From Ignavibacteria bacterium (GTDB taxonomy: Bacteria > Bacteroidota > Ignavibacteria > Kapaibacteriales > UBA2268): a stretch of 64,000 nucleotides of DNA. The notes below the pieces were generated by a model. The model worked only from the letters and a program-made list of their open reading frames with translations. It ran no database searches and was not told the DNA's origin. How positions within the stretch are numbered: position 1 is the stretch's first letter; each line of letters opens with the position of its first letter. The DNA lies in contig JAERMQ010000013.1 in assembly GCA_016844745.1 (NCBI GenBank), positions 1 to 64,000 on the forward strand, read 5' to 3'. The position numbers and the translations under genes were made by a program. Below, one piece after another: positions 33,967 to 42,754 of the stretch.

Positions 33967-34744
33967 AACAAAGTATGAACCTAAATGGATAAAAGTAATT
34001 CCCTTACTGATTTTTTTAATATCCTGGGAAATAATTGTTCATTTCATTGATTATGGAGATTTCTATTTTGCTTCACCTTCTGGAATCGCCATTACTTTAT
34101 ACAATCAGTTAATGTCCGGGAAACTACTTATAGATACGGGTGTTACGCTCATTGAAGTGTTGTCAGGTTTTATTTTAGGAAACTTAATCGGGACAATCAT
34201 CGGAATTATCTTTTGGTATAATAAAAATATTTCATTAATAATTAAACCCTACTTAACTGTCTTAGGCTCAATTCCAATAATTGCAATTGCTCCAATTTTA
34301 ATAATTTTTTTTGGTATTGGGATGTTATCAAAAATCATCATAGTCTTTCTATCAACTGTAGTTATTTCTACAATACAAGCTTACGAAGGTGCAACTCAAA
34401 CTGACAAACAATATATATTGTATTTGCAATCAATTGGTTCAACAAGGCTACAAATTTTTAGAAAAATTGTATTACCGTCAAGTTTAATTTGGTTATTTAC
34501 AGGATTTAAGTTGAATATAGGATTTGCTATTCTTGGAGCCTTCATAGGTGAATTTATTTCTTCAAACCAGGGTTTAGGACATATGATAATTATTGCAATG
34601 GGCTTATTTGATACAAAGGTTATTTTTTCTGGTATAGTGGTTATCTCAATTATGTCTTTTTCACTAAATAGAATTATAGAGTATTTTCAAAAAAAATATC
34701 TTCCGTGGCAATATGTTGAATCAGATTTAAAGAACTCAAGATGA
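33953..34744 (+). CDS. ABC transporter permease (SsuC/TauC-like)
   Basis: The 263-residue membrane protein has about six hydrophobic helices and the BPD_transp_1 layout. The coupling segment reads QYILYLQSIGSTRLQIFRKI, followed by VLPSSLIWLFTGFK, close to the EAA loop of the nitrate/sulfonate/taurine permeases (EAA-x3-G). With the lipoprotein and ATPase it forms a complete importer: one permease (homodimer), one ATPase and one binding protein. It overlaps both neighbours. Confidence 0.9.
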   Translation: MGTTKTKYEPKWIKVIPLLIFLISWEIIVHFIDYGDFYFASPSGIAITLYNQLMSGKLLIDTGVTLIEVLSGFILGNLIGTIIGIIFWYNKNISLIIKPYLTVLGSIPIIAIAPILIIFFGIGMLSKIIIVFLSTVVISTIQAYEGATQTDKQYILYLQSIGSTRLQIFRKIVLPSSLIWLFTGFKLNIGFAILGAFIGEFISSNQGLGHMIIIAMGLFDTKVIFSGIVVISIMSFSLNRIIEYFQKKYLPWQYVESDLKNSR

Positions 34745-35469
34745 TAAAATTATTAACACATATTCCGGAAAATTTAGGATTAAGCTCAAAATATTTGAGA
34801 AAATCAGATATTGAATATGATAGGATATTTGAAACAGTAATTCAATCGTTGAAAAATACTGAAAGAATTAGTTTTTTATATTTATGGGGAGTTTCCTTTA
34901 AAAAGGATAGTATCGATATTTATGAACAAAAGAGCATGTCTTATCTTAACTTTTTGGTCTCTAAAATTGGTTTAACATTTTCTTCACCTATTAATTTGCA
35001 TATCATTTACACCGATCTTCATGGAATTGCAAATCAAATAAATATTGAACATATTGAAAAATACTATCAGGACATATATAAACTGGCAAAATTATTTAAT
35101 TTCTCATTGAGTAGATTATCTTCATATTTTTCTGAAAAAGAAATTGAAAATTTGTACATAACCGAAAATGAAAATTCTGAGCTATTTGAGAAGAAAAAAG
35201 AAATATTGATAAAATATGCTTCTAATTCTGGAATTAAAGATACTGCCGAGACACGCGCATACAAATATTTTATTACTCGGATAAAAGAAAAACCCATCCT
35301 TTCTTCTCAGTTTAAAGATACAATCTTGTTAGCAGGAGAAAGGTTGAATTTAGATTTTTTATTACTCGATTTACCCAGATTATATATTTATGATTCTGAT
35401 TTTAAAAAGAATCACAAACCATGGAATTTAATTGAAAACAAAGAAGAGGCGTTATGTGTGGAATTGTAG
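34741..35469 (+). CDS. Unknown conserved-looking enzyme-like protein in the ABC/AsnB operon
   Basis: A 242-residue protein I cannot place in a family. It has a globular look, with ISFLYLWGVSFKKDSIDIYE, then INLHIIYTDLHGIANQINIE and a C-terminal LAGERLNLDFLLLDLPRLYI. The D-x-H in YTDLHG and the arginine/aspartate-rich end could be active-site residues. The first half is faintly reminiscent of isocyanide synthases, too weakly to name it. It overlaps the permease by 4 bp (ATGA) and the AsnB-like gene by 16 bp, so it must act in the same process, perhaps on the imported molecule. Confidence 0.6.
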   Translation: MIKLLTHIPENLGLSSKYLRKSDIEYDRIFETVIQSLKNTERISFLYLWGVSFKKDSIDIYEQKSMSYLNFLVSKIGLTFSSPINLHIIYTDLHGIANQINIEHIEKYYQDIYKLAKLFNFSLSRLSSYFSEKEIENLYITENENSELFEKKKEILIKYASNSGIKDTAETRAYKYFITRIKEKPILSSQFKDTILLAGERLNLDFLLLDLPRLYIYDSDFKKNHKPWNLIENKEEALCVEL

Positions 35470-36980
35470 CCATAATAAATGTTAGCTCTGCTAAAGAAAG
35501 ATTAGTAAAAGCTCTAAAAAAAATAGAGCATCGAGGAGATATAAGTGATCCTGTTTATGAGGTATCAAATAAGATCGCATTAGGCACAAGAAGATTAAGA
35601 ATATTAGACTGGGAGAACGCAATTCAACCAATGATTTCGTACAATAATCAATTTGTTGTTGTTTATAATGGTGAAATATACAATTACAAAGATTTGAGAA
35701 TCGACCTCGAAAAAAAAGGTATAAAATTCAACACTGAATCAGATACAGAAGTTTTAGCAAATGGGTTAGCTTATTATGGAGTACGTTTTTTACCTATGTT
35801 AAATGGAATGTTTGCATTTGTTGCTTATAATTTAAGAGAAAATAGTTTTATCGCATCACGGGATACAGCTGGAATTAAACCACTTTATTTTATAAAATAC
35901 GAACATGGATTTTGTTTTGCATCAGAAATTAAACCTCTTCTATTTGTGACCGATTTGGGGATAGTTCAAGAAGTAAAACCAGGACAAATAATATCAAATA
36001 ATGGAAATTTTCATTATGAAACTATAACTTCAGATTTCAGAGTAGGTTCATTAAAACAAAATGCAAAGAATTTAGCAAGATTGCTTGAGAGTTCAATTGC
36101 TAGACAAGTACCCTCCACTCAAGAATTTGCAATAAAATTTGGAGGTGGAATTGATAGTACTTTAATTTTACATCTTGCATCAAAATATTCAAAAAATATT
36201 AAATCATATTTGATTTCAAATGAGAATGGAATAGATAAAAAATATGCACTTGAGTATGCTCAAAGATGTGGTGCTGACCCAATCATTATTAATTTTAGTG
36301 AACAAGATATTTACAAACTAATTAAACCAGTTGTTTCTACCATCGAATCATTTGAGCCAACATTAGTAAGAAATTCAATATTTTCATTCCTCCTTTCAAA
36401 AAGGATAAGTGATGATGGAATAAAAATTGCATTGTGTGGAGAAGGTGCAGATGAATTATTTTTAGGGTATCGAGAGATGGAATCTTATAAAGAAAATATG
36501 GACTACCAAATATTCTATAAAGATTTGTATAGAACACAATTGCAAAGGGTCGATAGATGTTCTATGCAATTTCACCTTGAAACAAGGGTACCATTCCTTG
36601 ATGAGAATATTGTATTCTTTTCAAAGAATATTCCAATAAGTCAAAAAATCGGGAAATATGAAGGTACATTTACGAACAAAATCATTCTTAGGGAATTATT
36701 TAAACTATTCCCAGAAATTCCGGAAAGTATAAGATTGAGAGATAAAGTAGTTCTTGTAGAAGGAGCTGGTATGGGTAATAATAGCAAATTTTCAGGTCCA
36801 TTTTATGAACATTCCAATTCACAGATGACTGATGAGGATTTTAAATTTAGCAAAAAAAAATATAGCAAATTTTTTCCAACGACAAAAGAAGAAGTATTAT
36901 ATTTAAATGTGTTAGAGAATACTTTTGATATAAAAAGAGTTGAAAATATTTTAAAAAGACCAATGTTAAATAAAATGTGA
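35454..36980 (+). CDS. AsnB-like class II glutamine amidotransferase/synthetase
   Basis: The 508-residue protein begins MCGIVAI, giving the Cys nucleophile of Ntn glutaminases, with YNGEIYNYKDL and SDTEVLANGL completing that domain (1-190). The synthetase half has a PP-loop (FAIKFGGGIDSTLILHL) and ALCGEGADELFLGYRE, so it activates a carboxyl group with ATP and adds ammonia. The PP-loop normally reads SGGxDS; here the first Ser is replaced (GGGIDS). Length is shorter than many asparagine synthetases. Beside an importer and an unknown enzyme it may amidate a small molecule rather than make asparagine. Confidence 0.82.
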   Translation: MCGIVAIINVSSAKERLVKALKKIEHRGDISDPVYEVSNKIALGTRRLRILDWENAIQPMISYNNQFVVVYNGEIYNYKDLRIDLEKKGIKFNTESDTEVLANGLAYYGVRFLPMLNGMFAFVAYNLRENSFIASRDTAGIKPLYFIKYEHGFCFASEIKPLLFVTDLGIVQEVKPGQIISNNGNFHYETITSDFRVGSLKQNAKNLARLLESSIARQVPSTQEFAIKFGGGIDSTLILHLASKYSKNIKSYLISNENGIDKKYALEYAQRCGADPIIINFSEQDIYKLIKPVVSTIESFEPTLVRNSIFSFLLSKRISDDGIKIALCGEGADELFLGYREMESYKENMDYQIFYKDLYRTQLQRVDRCSMQFHLETRVPFLDENIVFFSKNIPISQKIGKYEGTFTNKIILRELFKLFPEIPESIRLRDKVVLVEGAGMGNNSKFSGPFYEHSNSQMTDEDFKFSKKKYSKFFPTTKEEVLYLNVLENTFDIKRVENILKRPMLNKM

Positions 36981-36991
36981 GGAGACAAATC

Positions 36992-38644
36992 GTGGTAATT
37001 AATTTATATCTTGTTGACATACTAATTCATTATTTGCCTATCTATATGGCAATCATTGAACTTAGAAATGAAATGTTAAAAGAAAATATAAGGCTCGAAA
37101 TTATCCCGCATTGTACCAACAGTGATAGAATCAGTATTGATAAGTTTATCAATGATTCAAAAGAAAAGCGTAATGAAATTCATTTACTTTTAACAAGTAC
37201 AATTGATTTAGAAAAAAGAATAAATGACTTTGAAGAAATTGACCTTCTGCAGTTTTACGAAGATTTTATTATCTGGACTACGCTCATTGATAAAATACCA
37301 ATATGTATCATTGGTGATAAAAGTGATATTGAATTCTTTAGTAAATTTCCAGAAAATTTGAGCATACTCGAGCAATCCAAGATTGCATCATATCCAGTTG
37401 GATCAACTTCATATTGGTTTTCAACTAAGAAAATTAAATATTTCCAAAATTTAAAAGAGTCAAATTTTGAGTTTGTAGATTTTGGTAAAGGCAAAGAATT
37501 TGAATTGATCGAAAATAAAACAGTAAGATTTGCAATTACTTTAGAATTTTGGAAAAGTGCACAATACAATAATATAGTTGCTTTAATGAATATGCCTCGT
37601 GCACCTCTTGGATTTACTGCCTTATTCACACCAAAGTATGTATTTTATAACGAAAATCAAAATAAAATACTTACTAAGATAAAAAATTATATGGCTAATA
37701 GTGTAAAAAACATCTATAAAAATTTTGAGATTCCTGGATATGAATGGATATTACCAAATGAGCGTGATATTTTTGTTGATAATGCAAAAGAATCTTTTTT
37801 AAAAATGAATAAAATGATAAACTCAGAATATATATTGAATTTTAATTTTAACGATTCTTTAAGATTTTTATCAGAAAATGAAATCTGGTCATTAGATTCA
37901 ATAAAAGTTTTAGAAATTGGGAAGCAAAAAATTCTAACCCCTGAAGAATTAATGTTTGAAGAAAAAAGATTTGTATCTTCAAAACTTATTTCAATTCATG
38001 ATCTTAAAGATGATTTATTGGAAATCAATAGAGAGGTTTACAACCTTAATGAAATTGAGCAAGATGATAAACTTAAGTATAGAACTTTAATGATTTATAA
38101 CAGCATTCAATCATTAGTAGATAATTACGAAAATTATTTAAATTCCTACAAAAAGGAAGATAAAGTTACATATGAAGACTTAGCAAGAATATTTAAGGAG
38201 GAATGTTTTGCAAAAGAATTTGGTACTTATGATGTACAAGCCAAAAAGGGAATAGAATATTGGATATCTTTTTCTTTTCCCGTTTTAAAATTTATTTTAA
38301 AGGGACTACTGAAGAACGCAATAATGTACTGCCAACAAGACACAAAACCTATGATAAATCTAAGCTGGGATGTGTATAACTATAATATTAAGAATTACAT
38401 AAGTATCTGTATTGAAAATGATAACGCCTCAAATATTACATCAAATAAATTGAAAAATCTTGGTTATCAAAGACTTGTATCTGTTCCAGGTAAATCTAAT
38501 GGATCGTTTTACAAATTGATTAACGACTATTTAAAAATATCAAATGCAATTGAATATGAGGACGGAAGATATTTTCAAGTTAATTACGATAAAGAAAATA
38601 AAATATTTAAAACTACTTTCAGTATTATAGGAGAAAACAAATGA
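36992..38644 (+). CDS. Cytoplasmic sensor: binding-protein-like domain fused to a GHKL ATPase domain
   Basis: About 550 residues with no signal peptide. I start at GTG 36992 because GAGGAG lies 7 nt upstream; a GTG at 36977 is also in frame. Residues 1-260 follow the NMT1-like binding-protein fold: IHYLPIYMAIIELRNEMLKE parallels the lipoprotein's IYLPLYVANEKGFFKDEG, and LGFTALFTPKYVFYNENQNK parallels FTGLTATSKYVKEHPEI. The C-terminal 150 residues resemble a histidine-kinase ATPase: N-box FILKGLLKNAIMYCQQ, then ISICIENDNAS and KSNGSFYKLINDYLKI. A canonical H-box histidine is not evident. It overlaps the activator gene (ATGA), so it probably reports ligand binding to it. Confidence 0.7.
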   Translation: MVINLYLVDILIHYLPIYMAIIELRNEMLKENIRLEIIPHCTNSDRISIDKFINDSKEKRNEIHLLLTSTIDLEKRINDFEEIDLLQFYEDFIIWTTLIDKIPICIIGDKSDIEFFSKFPENLSILEQSKIASYPVGSTSYWFSTKKIKYFQNLKESNFEFVDFGKGKEFELIENKTVRFAITLEFWKSAQYNNIVALMNMPRAPLGFTALFTPKYVFYNENQNKILTKIKNYMANSVKNIYKNFEIPGYEWILPNERDIFVDNAKESFLKMNKMINSEYILNFNFNDSLRFLSENEIWSLDSIKVLEIGKQKILTPEELMFEEKRFVSSKLISIHDLKDDLLEINREVYNLNEIEQDDKLKYRTLMIYNSIQSLVDNYENYLNSYKKEDKVTYEDLARIFKEECFAKEFGTYDVQAKKGIEYWISFSFPVLKFILKGLLKNAIMYCQQDTKPMINLSWDVYNYNIKNYISICIENDNASNITSNKLKNLGYQRLVSVPGKSNGSFYKLINDYLKISNAIEYEDGRYFQVNYDKENKIFKTTFSIIGENK

Positions 38645-40476
38645 ATGATATAGAAAATACTACCTTTCTTATTATACACAAATCAATTGTCGAATTTAAA
38701 AATGAACAGGATGATTATGAGGAGTATCGTAATAATTTTAGGTCTGTGTTAAATAGTAAACTTGGAAGAATAGATAGTGTATTAACTAAAATCAGCCTTA
38801 TTTCTAATGATAAAATTAATAAATCAAAATTAAACAAAATTGACTTGTTAATAATTGATGATGACATTCCTACTCTTTGTGATATCATTGAACAAGCAAT
38901 TAAGAGCCAAATTCCAAAACAAATTATAGCTTGCGATTCAATATCGTCAGTAAATAAATTGATTGAAAATAATATTATAGATAGTCCTTTAATCATTTCA
39001 TTAGATTTTAAACTTTCTAAAAATCGTGATTCGGAGAGTACTGAGATAAAGGATACTATTGATTTGTATAAAAAGATTAAAAATACATGGACATCTTTTA
39101 TAATCGGATTTACGAATTGGGAAGGTAAAGAGGTTGTAACCAAATTAGAAAAATTAATTAGGAGTAATAAAGATAGTGTTTATGATAAATTTAAATTTAT
39201 GAACTTATTTTCTTATATTTTAAAAAATGAATACGAAATTATTAAAAATAATCAAGAAATAATAATAGAACTTAAAAAAGTAAAATCAGAAAATGAGGAA
39301 TTAAAAAAATTACTTGATATCAATTCTTATAAACCTTCAAATGAATTTAATAAAATAAAATCGCACAAAATAATAGGAAATTCTGAAGAAATGAATTTTA
39401 TCAGACAATTTATTGAAATTTATGCTAAAACTGATGAATATTTATTAATCAGAGGGGATTCTGGCACCGGAAAAGAATTGGTGGCAAACCATATTCATGA
39501 ATTAAGTTCAAGAAAAGATGGTCCTTTTGTTACAATTAATTGCGCTGCAATTCCTGACACACTTATTGAAACAGAACTATTTGGTTATTCACAAGGTGCA
39601 TTTACTGGTGCAAACAAAGATGGGAAAAAGGGTTTGTTTGAACAAGCAAATCACGGCACATTATTTTTAGATGAAATTGGAGATTTATCATTATCGGCTC
39701 AGGCAAAAATTTTAAGAATTCTCCAGGAAAAAGAAATCATGAAAGTAGGAAGTACTGAAACTTCAAAATTGGACATAAGAGTAATAGGAGCGACAAATAA
39801 AGATTTGCTTAAATTAATAGAAGAGGATAAATTCAGATCAGATCTTTATTTTAGATTTAGTAGTTTATTTCCTAAATTACCACCTCTAAAGGATAGGATT
39901 ATAGATATTAAAGATTTAATAAATCATTACTCTAAAAACAATAATTTATGGAAAGATTCAATTATAAATGAACTAAAACAATATTCATGGCCTGGTAATG
40001 TTAGAGAATTTATAAGATTTATTAGTCAAATTGAATTACTGGCACAAACATATAAGAGTTTGACAAAAGAGAAAATTATTTCGTTTCTAAATATTTGGCA
40101 AAAGAATAATCCCATTAATGAATACATTAAAAGTTTCCCTACTGAATTATATAGACAGGATGAAGTAAGTCTCGATAAAAAGAGATTAAACCAGGCTATA
40201 GAATGGTTGAAATCATTAGAATTATCAGTCATTAAATGTTTGGAAAGTAATGAAGATATTAATCAGGAAAATTTAACTAAATATTTCTTCTCACCTGATG
40301 GCGAAAATATTAAGTCCAGAAATAGAATTTCACAATTATTCCATAAAGACTATCCAAGAGAAATAAAATATCTTTTAAAGGAAGAGAAAGCTAAAAATGA
40401 TTATCCTTTTATTTTAAAATCGATAGATAACATAGCAAAGGGTTTTAAGAAGCAATTAATTGATGATAAAATTTAA
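38641..40476 (+). CDS. Sigma-54-dependent transcription activator with receiver-like domain
   Basis: The 611-residue protein has, after about 75 leading residues, a receiver-like domain (LLIIDDDIPTLCDI, phospho-acceptor Asp in IISLDFKLS, Thr in GFTNW, Lys in DKFKF). The AAA+ core has Walker A RGDSGTGKELVANHI, an intact sigma-54 contact loop ELFGYSQGAFTGANKDG, Walker B GTLFLDEIGDLS and an arginine-finger region RSDLYFRFSSLFP. The C-terminus is not a clear Fis-type helix-turn-helix. It ends the operon and could act on the -24/-12 promoter at 32116, closing an autoregulatory loop. Confidence 0.88.
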   Translation: MNDIENTTFLIIHKSIVEFKNEQDDYEEYRNNFRSVLNSKLGRIDSVLTKISLISNDKINKSKLNKIDLLIIDDDIPTLCDIIEQAIKSQIPKQIIACDSISSVNKLIENNIIDSPLIISLDFKLSKNRDSESTEIKDTIDLYKKIKNTWTSFIIGFTNWEGKEVVTKLEKLIRSNKDSVYDKFKFMNLFSYILKNEYEIIKNNQEIIIELKKVKSENEELKKLLDINSYKPSNEFNKIKSHKIIGNSEEMNFIRQFIEIYAKTDEYLLIRGDSGTGKELVANHIHELSSRKDGPFVTINCAAIPDTLIETELFGYSQGAFTGANKDGKKGLFEQANHGTLFLDEIGDLSLSAQAKILRILQEKEIMKVGSTETSKLDIRVIGATNKDLLKLIEEDKFRSDLYFRFSSLFPKLPPLKDRIIDIKDLINHYSKNNNLWKDSIINELKQYSWPGNVREFIRFISQIELLAQTYKSLTKEKIISFLNIWQKNNPINEYIKSFPTELYRQDEVSLDKKRLNQAIEWLKSLELSVIKCLESNEDINQENLTKYFFSPDGENIKSRNRISQLFHKDYPREIKYLLKEEKAKNDYPFILKSIDNIAKGFKKQLIDDKI

Positions 40477-40477
40477 A

Positions 40478-40495
40478 AAGTATTTTAATATACTT
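40478..40495. terminator. Weak AT-rich hairpin between convergent operons
   Basis: AAGTAT at 40478-40483 pairs with ATACTT at 40490-40495 around a 6-nt loop in the 17-bp gap between the activator stop and the gpG-like stop. The stem is weak, but its place between convergent genes suits a bidirectional terminator. Confidence 0.3.
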
Positions 40496-41075
40496 ATGAA
40501 AATGGATCTATTGAAGAAATAATTTCCCAAACATCCTCTTCAGTCAAAGTTATATAAGGACGAGCTGGAATCTGAATAACAGGTTTCAGCTCTTTCTTTT
40601 TAGTAAGTGCAAGAGCTTTCCAATTCTCTTGTCCAGTATCGTAAAACTTTGCCCAAAAGAATTTCCGCATTTTTAAAGAAATTGGTATTGTTGGTTTTAA
40701 TGTGCCTCCAAACTGATGTATTGTGGCATAAGGAGAATTTGCAGATATAACAATTGATGATTTGCCTTGCGGTCTTACTTCAATAGTTGACATCAGACCT
40801 TTGGTTCGGTTCAAAGTTGACTCTAATTCCCAACCAAGTCTTTGATACTTGTCTTTTGTAGATGAAGCAAGAGCTTTCCATTTCTGAGAACCACCGGAAA
40901 ATATAGTAATGTCTGATTCATTTCCATCCCATCGTCCCCTTTCATCAAAATTCGCTGAAATAGCTCTATCAATAAGTGCAGATACTAATTCAAGAACCGG
41001 CGTTAAATCATCGTATTGCTTTTGAAATTCGATGAACTTTCTTGAGAGTGAATTGATTATGTCATCACTAATCAT
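40494..41075 (-). CDS. Phage virion morphogenesis protein (Mu gpG-like)
   Basis: About 193 residues. I start at the ATG at 41075 because GGAG lies about 8 nt upstream and this gives a short overlap (8 bp) with the gpF-like gene; a longer in-frame extension exists. The body fits the Mu gpG family: WDGNESDITIFSGGSQKWKA, ISANSPYATIHQFGGT and the end IPARPYITL. These proteins act in head-tail joining and tail completion. It is the last gene of the leftward head operon. Confidence 0.8.
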   Translation of the reverse strand: MISDDIINSLSRKFIEFQKQYDDLTPVLELVSALIDRAISANFDERGRWDGNESDITIFSGGSQKWKALASSTKDKYQRLGWELESTLNRTKGLMSTIEVRPQGKSSIVISANSPYATIHQFGGTLKPTIPISLKMRKFFWAKFYDTGQENWKALALTKKKELKPVIQIPARPYITLTEEDVWEIISSIDPFS

Positions 41076-42732
41076 TATCTTCTCCAATATTCTGTTCGGC
41101 AACAACAACCCATTTTTGGACTTCTTCTGGTAGGTCTTCAAATTTTTGAATTGAGGCAATTTTAGAAGCCATTCTAACTACTTCAATAGCTTTGACATTA
41201 TTATAATGAGGGATAAGTCCCCAAACCTTACCAAGTCTTCTGCTTAAATCAGCAGGCATATTGACAACTTTCTTTTCACTAAATTCCACAGCTACGAGTT
41301 TCTCATTTTCTTTTTGAACAATACATTTAGAACGATTCATTATGACAATATATTTCCTGTCTTCAACGATGATTGCATCATAACCCTTTAATAAAGCGTA
41401 GTTACCAACATCATTTAGAAAATATCCATCACGCATTAATTTCCGAACTTCATCTGATATTTTATGATAAATTTCAGTATATTTTTCTGACAATTCTTTT
41501 TTCTCTTTGTCTGATAATTTTGCAATGTTATTTACCATTTCTTCTAATAGAATTTTATCCTCATTAGGTCTTAATCCTAAATTTTTACAAGCTATAAGAT
41601 TTAACTCATCATCAATTTTTGCAAAATCTTCATTTACATCTTTGTATGATACAATATTGGCATTTTTTGGGAATAAAATTTTCATTACTTGCTTCTGATT
41701 TGTGTAGGGTATTGTTAAATCGATGTCCTCAACGGCTGCGTAAGTTCCACATCCGAAAATCCCTCTGCCTGAAAAATATTCCCCATATTTGAATTGCTCA
41801 TAATATTCCAAACCATTTAGTCCACGATAGCATACGTAATAATCTAATGAATTCAACTTGTCAATTTCTGTCTTAGCTTTGATTTGCGGTTTTTCTGTAA
41901 ATCCTAACATTTCGGCAATTTGATGATGCCCTAAATTTTCTTCGGTTTGTTTTTTAAAGTTCTCAGTTATTTTTTTTGATAATATTTCATCTTTTAAAAT
42001 CTTATCAAATAAAGTGACTTTTGTTTTTAGCATTTTGTCGAGTTTAGTTCGTAACTCTTTTACATATTTTGAAGTGTCTGCTTTCCAAGTAAAAGCAGGG
42101 TGCAAAGAAAAATCATTAGTTCTTCTAAGTTGTCGTAAATATGTTGAACCGTCTTCTGCATTTGTTCCATCCTTAATCGGAGTAACAGAACATTTACAGC
42201 CAAATCCTGAAGGTGGATAGATTAAATCCCAAATAGGATCATCGTGCCAAAACATCTTATTGTGTAGTAAGCTATGATTATGCCGTTTCGTAGGTCTTTC
42301 AATCTGGGTGTATTTCCAATAAGGATAAAATTGAGCTATAAGTTTCTGTTGACGATATTTTCCGTTTGCATACGCCATTTGCATATTAGTATCATAAATG
42401 ACTTTAAGCCTGGATGGAGTTGCTCCAGTCCAACCAGCAGATTGAACTCGGTTTAATAACCTCGATTGAAATTCTTTAGATGTCCATCCTTCTGTTTTTG
42501 CTCTTTCAACATAGTCATAAATAAGTTGAAGAATATCGGCATTCATAACCTTAGCCACAGTAAAGGCTTTATCATGAGCTTCGGTATCAAGTTCATCCCA
42601 ATCAGTTGTAAGTTTTAAGTTCTTCCCTCTTTGTTTAAGCCATTCCAAGGCTCTTTCTGGGGGAAGTTTAAATGCAGTTTGAAAAGGATCTTCAAAACGA
42701 AAACCAGTTAGTTTAGGAATCTTTCCATTCAT
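41068..42732 (-). CDS. Mu gpF-like head morphogenesis protein with C-terminal ADP-ribosyltransferase-like domain
   Basis: About 554 residues. The N-terminal half is the Mu gpF/SPP1 gp7 minor head family: RLKVIYDTNMQMAYANGKYR, RHNHSLLHNKMFWHDDPIWD and FGCKCSVTPI. From about residue 300 a second domain appears: YYVCYRGLNGLEYYEQFKYG, FSGRGIFGCGTYAAVE and GYDAIIVEDRKYIVIMNRS. This is the arrangement of NAD-dependent ADP-ribosyltransferases (R, then STS-like and E regions). It may be injected with the phage DNA as an effector. The catalytic Glu is not certain. A GTG at 42768 is an alternative start. Confidence 0.78.
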   Translation of the reverse strand: MNGKIPKLTGFRFEDPFQTAFKLPPERALEWLKQRGKNLKLTTDWDELDTEAHDKAFTVAKVMNADILQLIYDYVERAKTEGWTSKEFQSRLLNRVQSAGWTGATPSRLKVIYDTNMQMAYANGKYRQQKLIAQFYPYWKYTQIERPTKRHNHSLLHNKMFWHDDPIWDLIYPPSGFGCKCSVTPIKDGTNAEDGSTYLRQLRRTNDFSLHPAFTWKADTSKYVKELRTKLDKMLKTKVTLFDKILKDEILSKKITENFKKQTEENLGHHQIAEMLGFTEKPQIKAKTEIDKLNSLDYYVCYRGLNGLEYYEQFKYGEYFSGRGIFGCGTYAAVEDIDLTIPYTNQKQVMKILFPKNANIVSYKDVNEDFAKIDDELNLIACKNLGLRPNEDKILLEEMVNNIAKLSDKEKKELSEKYTEIYHKISDEVRKLMRDGYFLNDVGNYALLKGYDAIIVEDRKYIVIMNRSKCIVQKENEKLVAVEFSEKKVVNMPADLSRRLGKVWGLIPHYNNVKAIEVVRMASKIASIQKFEDLPEEVQKWVVVAEQNIGEDND

Positions 42733-42754
42733 TTTGAAATATTCAATTATATAT

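Noticed and set aside
34741-35469. Isocyanide synthase (PvcA/DIT1-like) for the unknown operon gene
   Set aside because: Only the general layout around the D-x-H segment is reminiscent. I could not match the key motifs, so no function is claimed.
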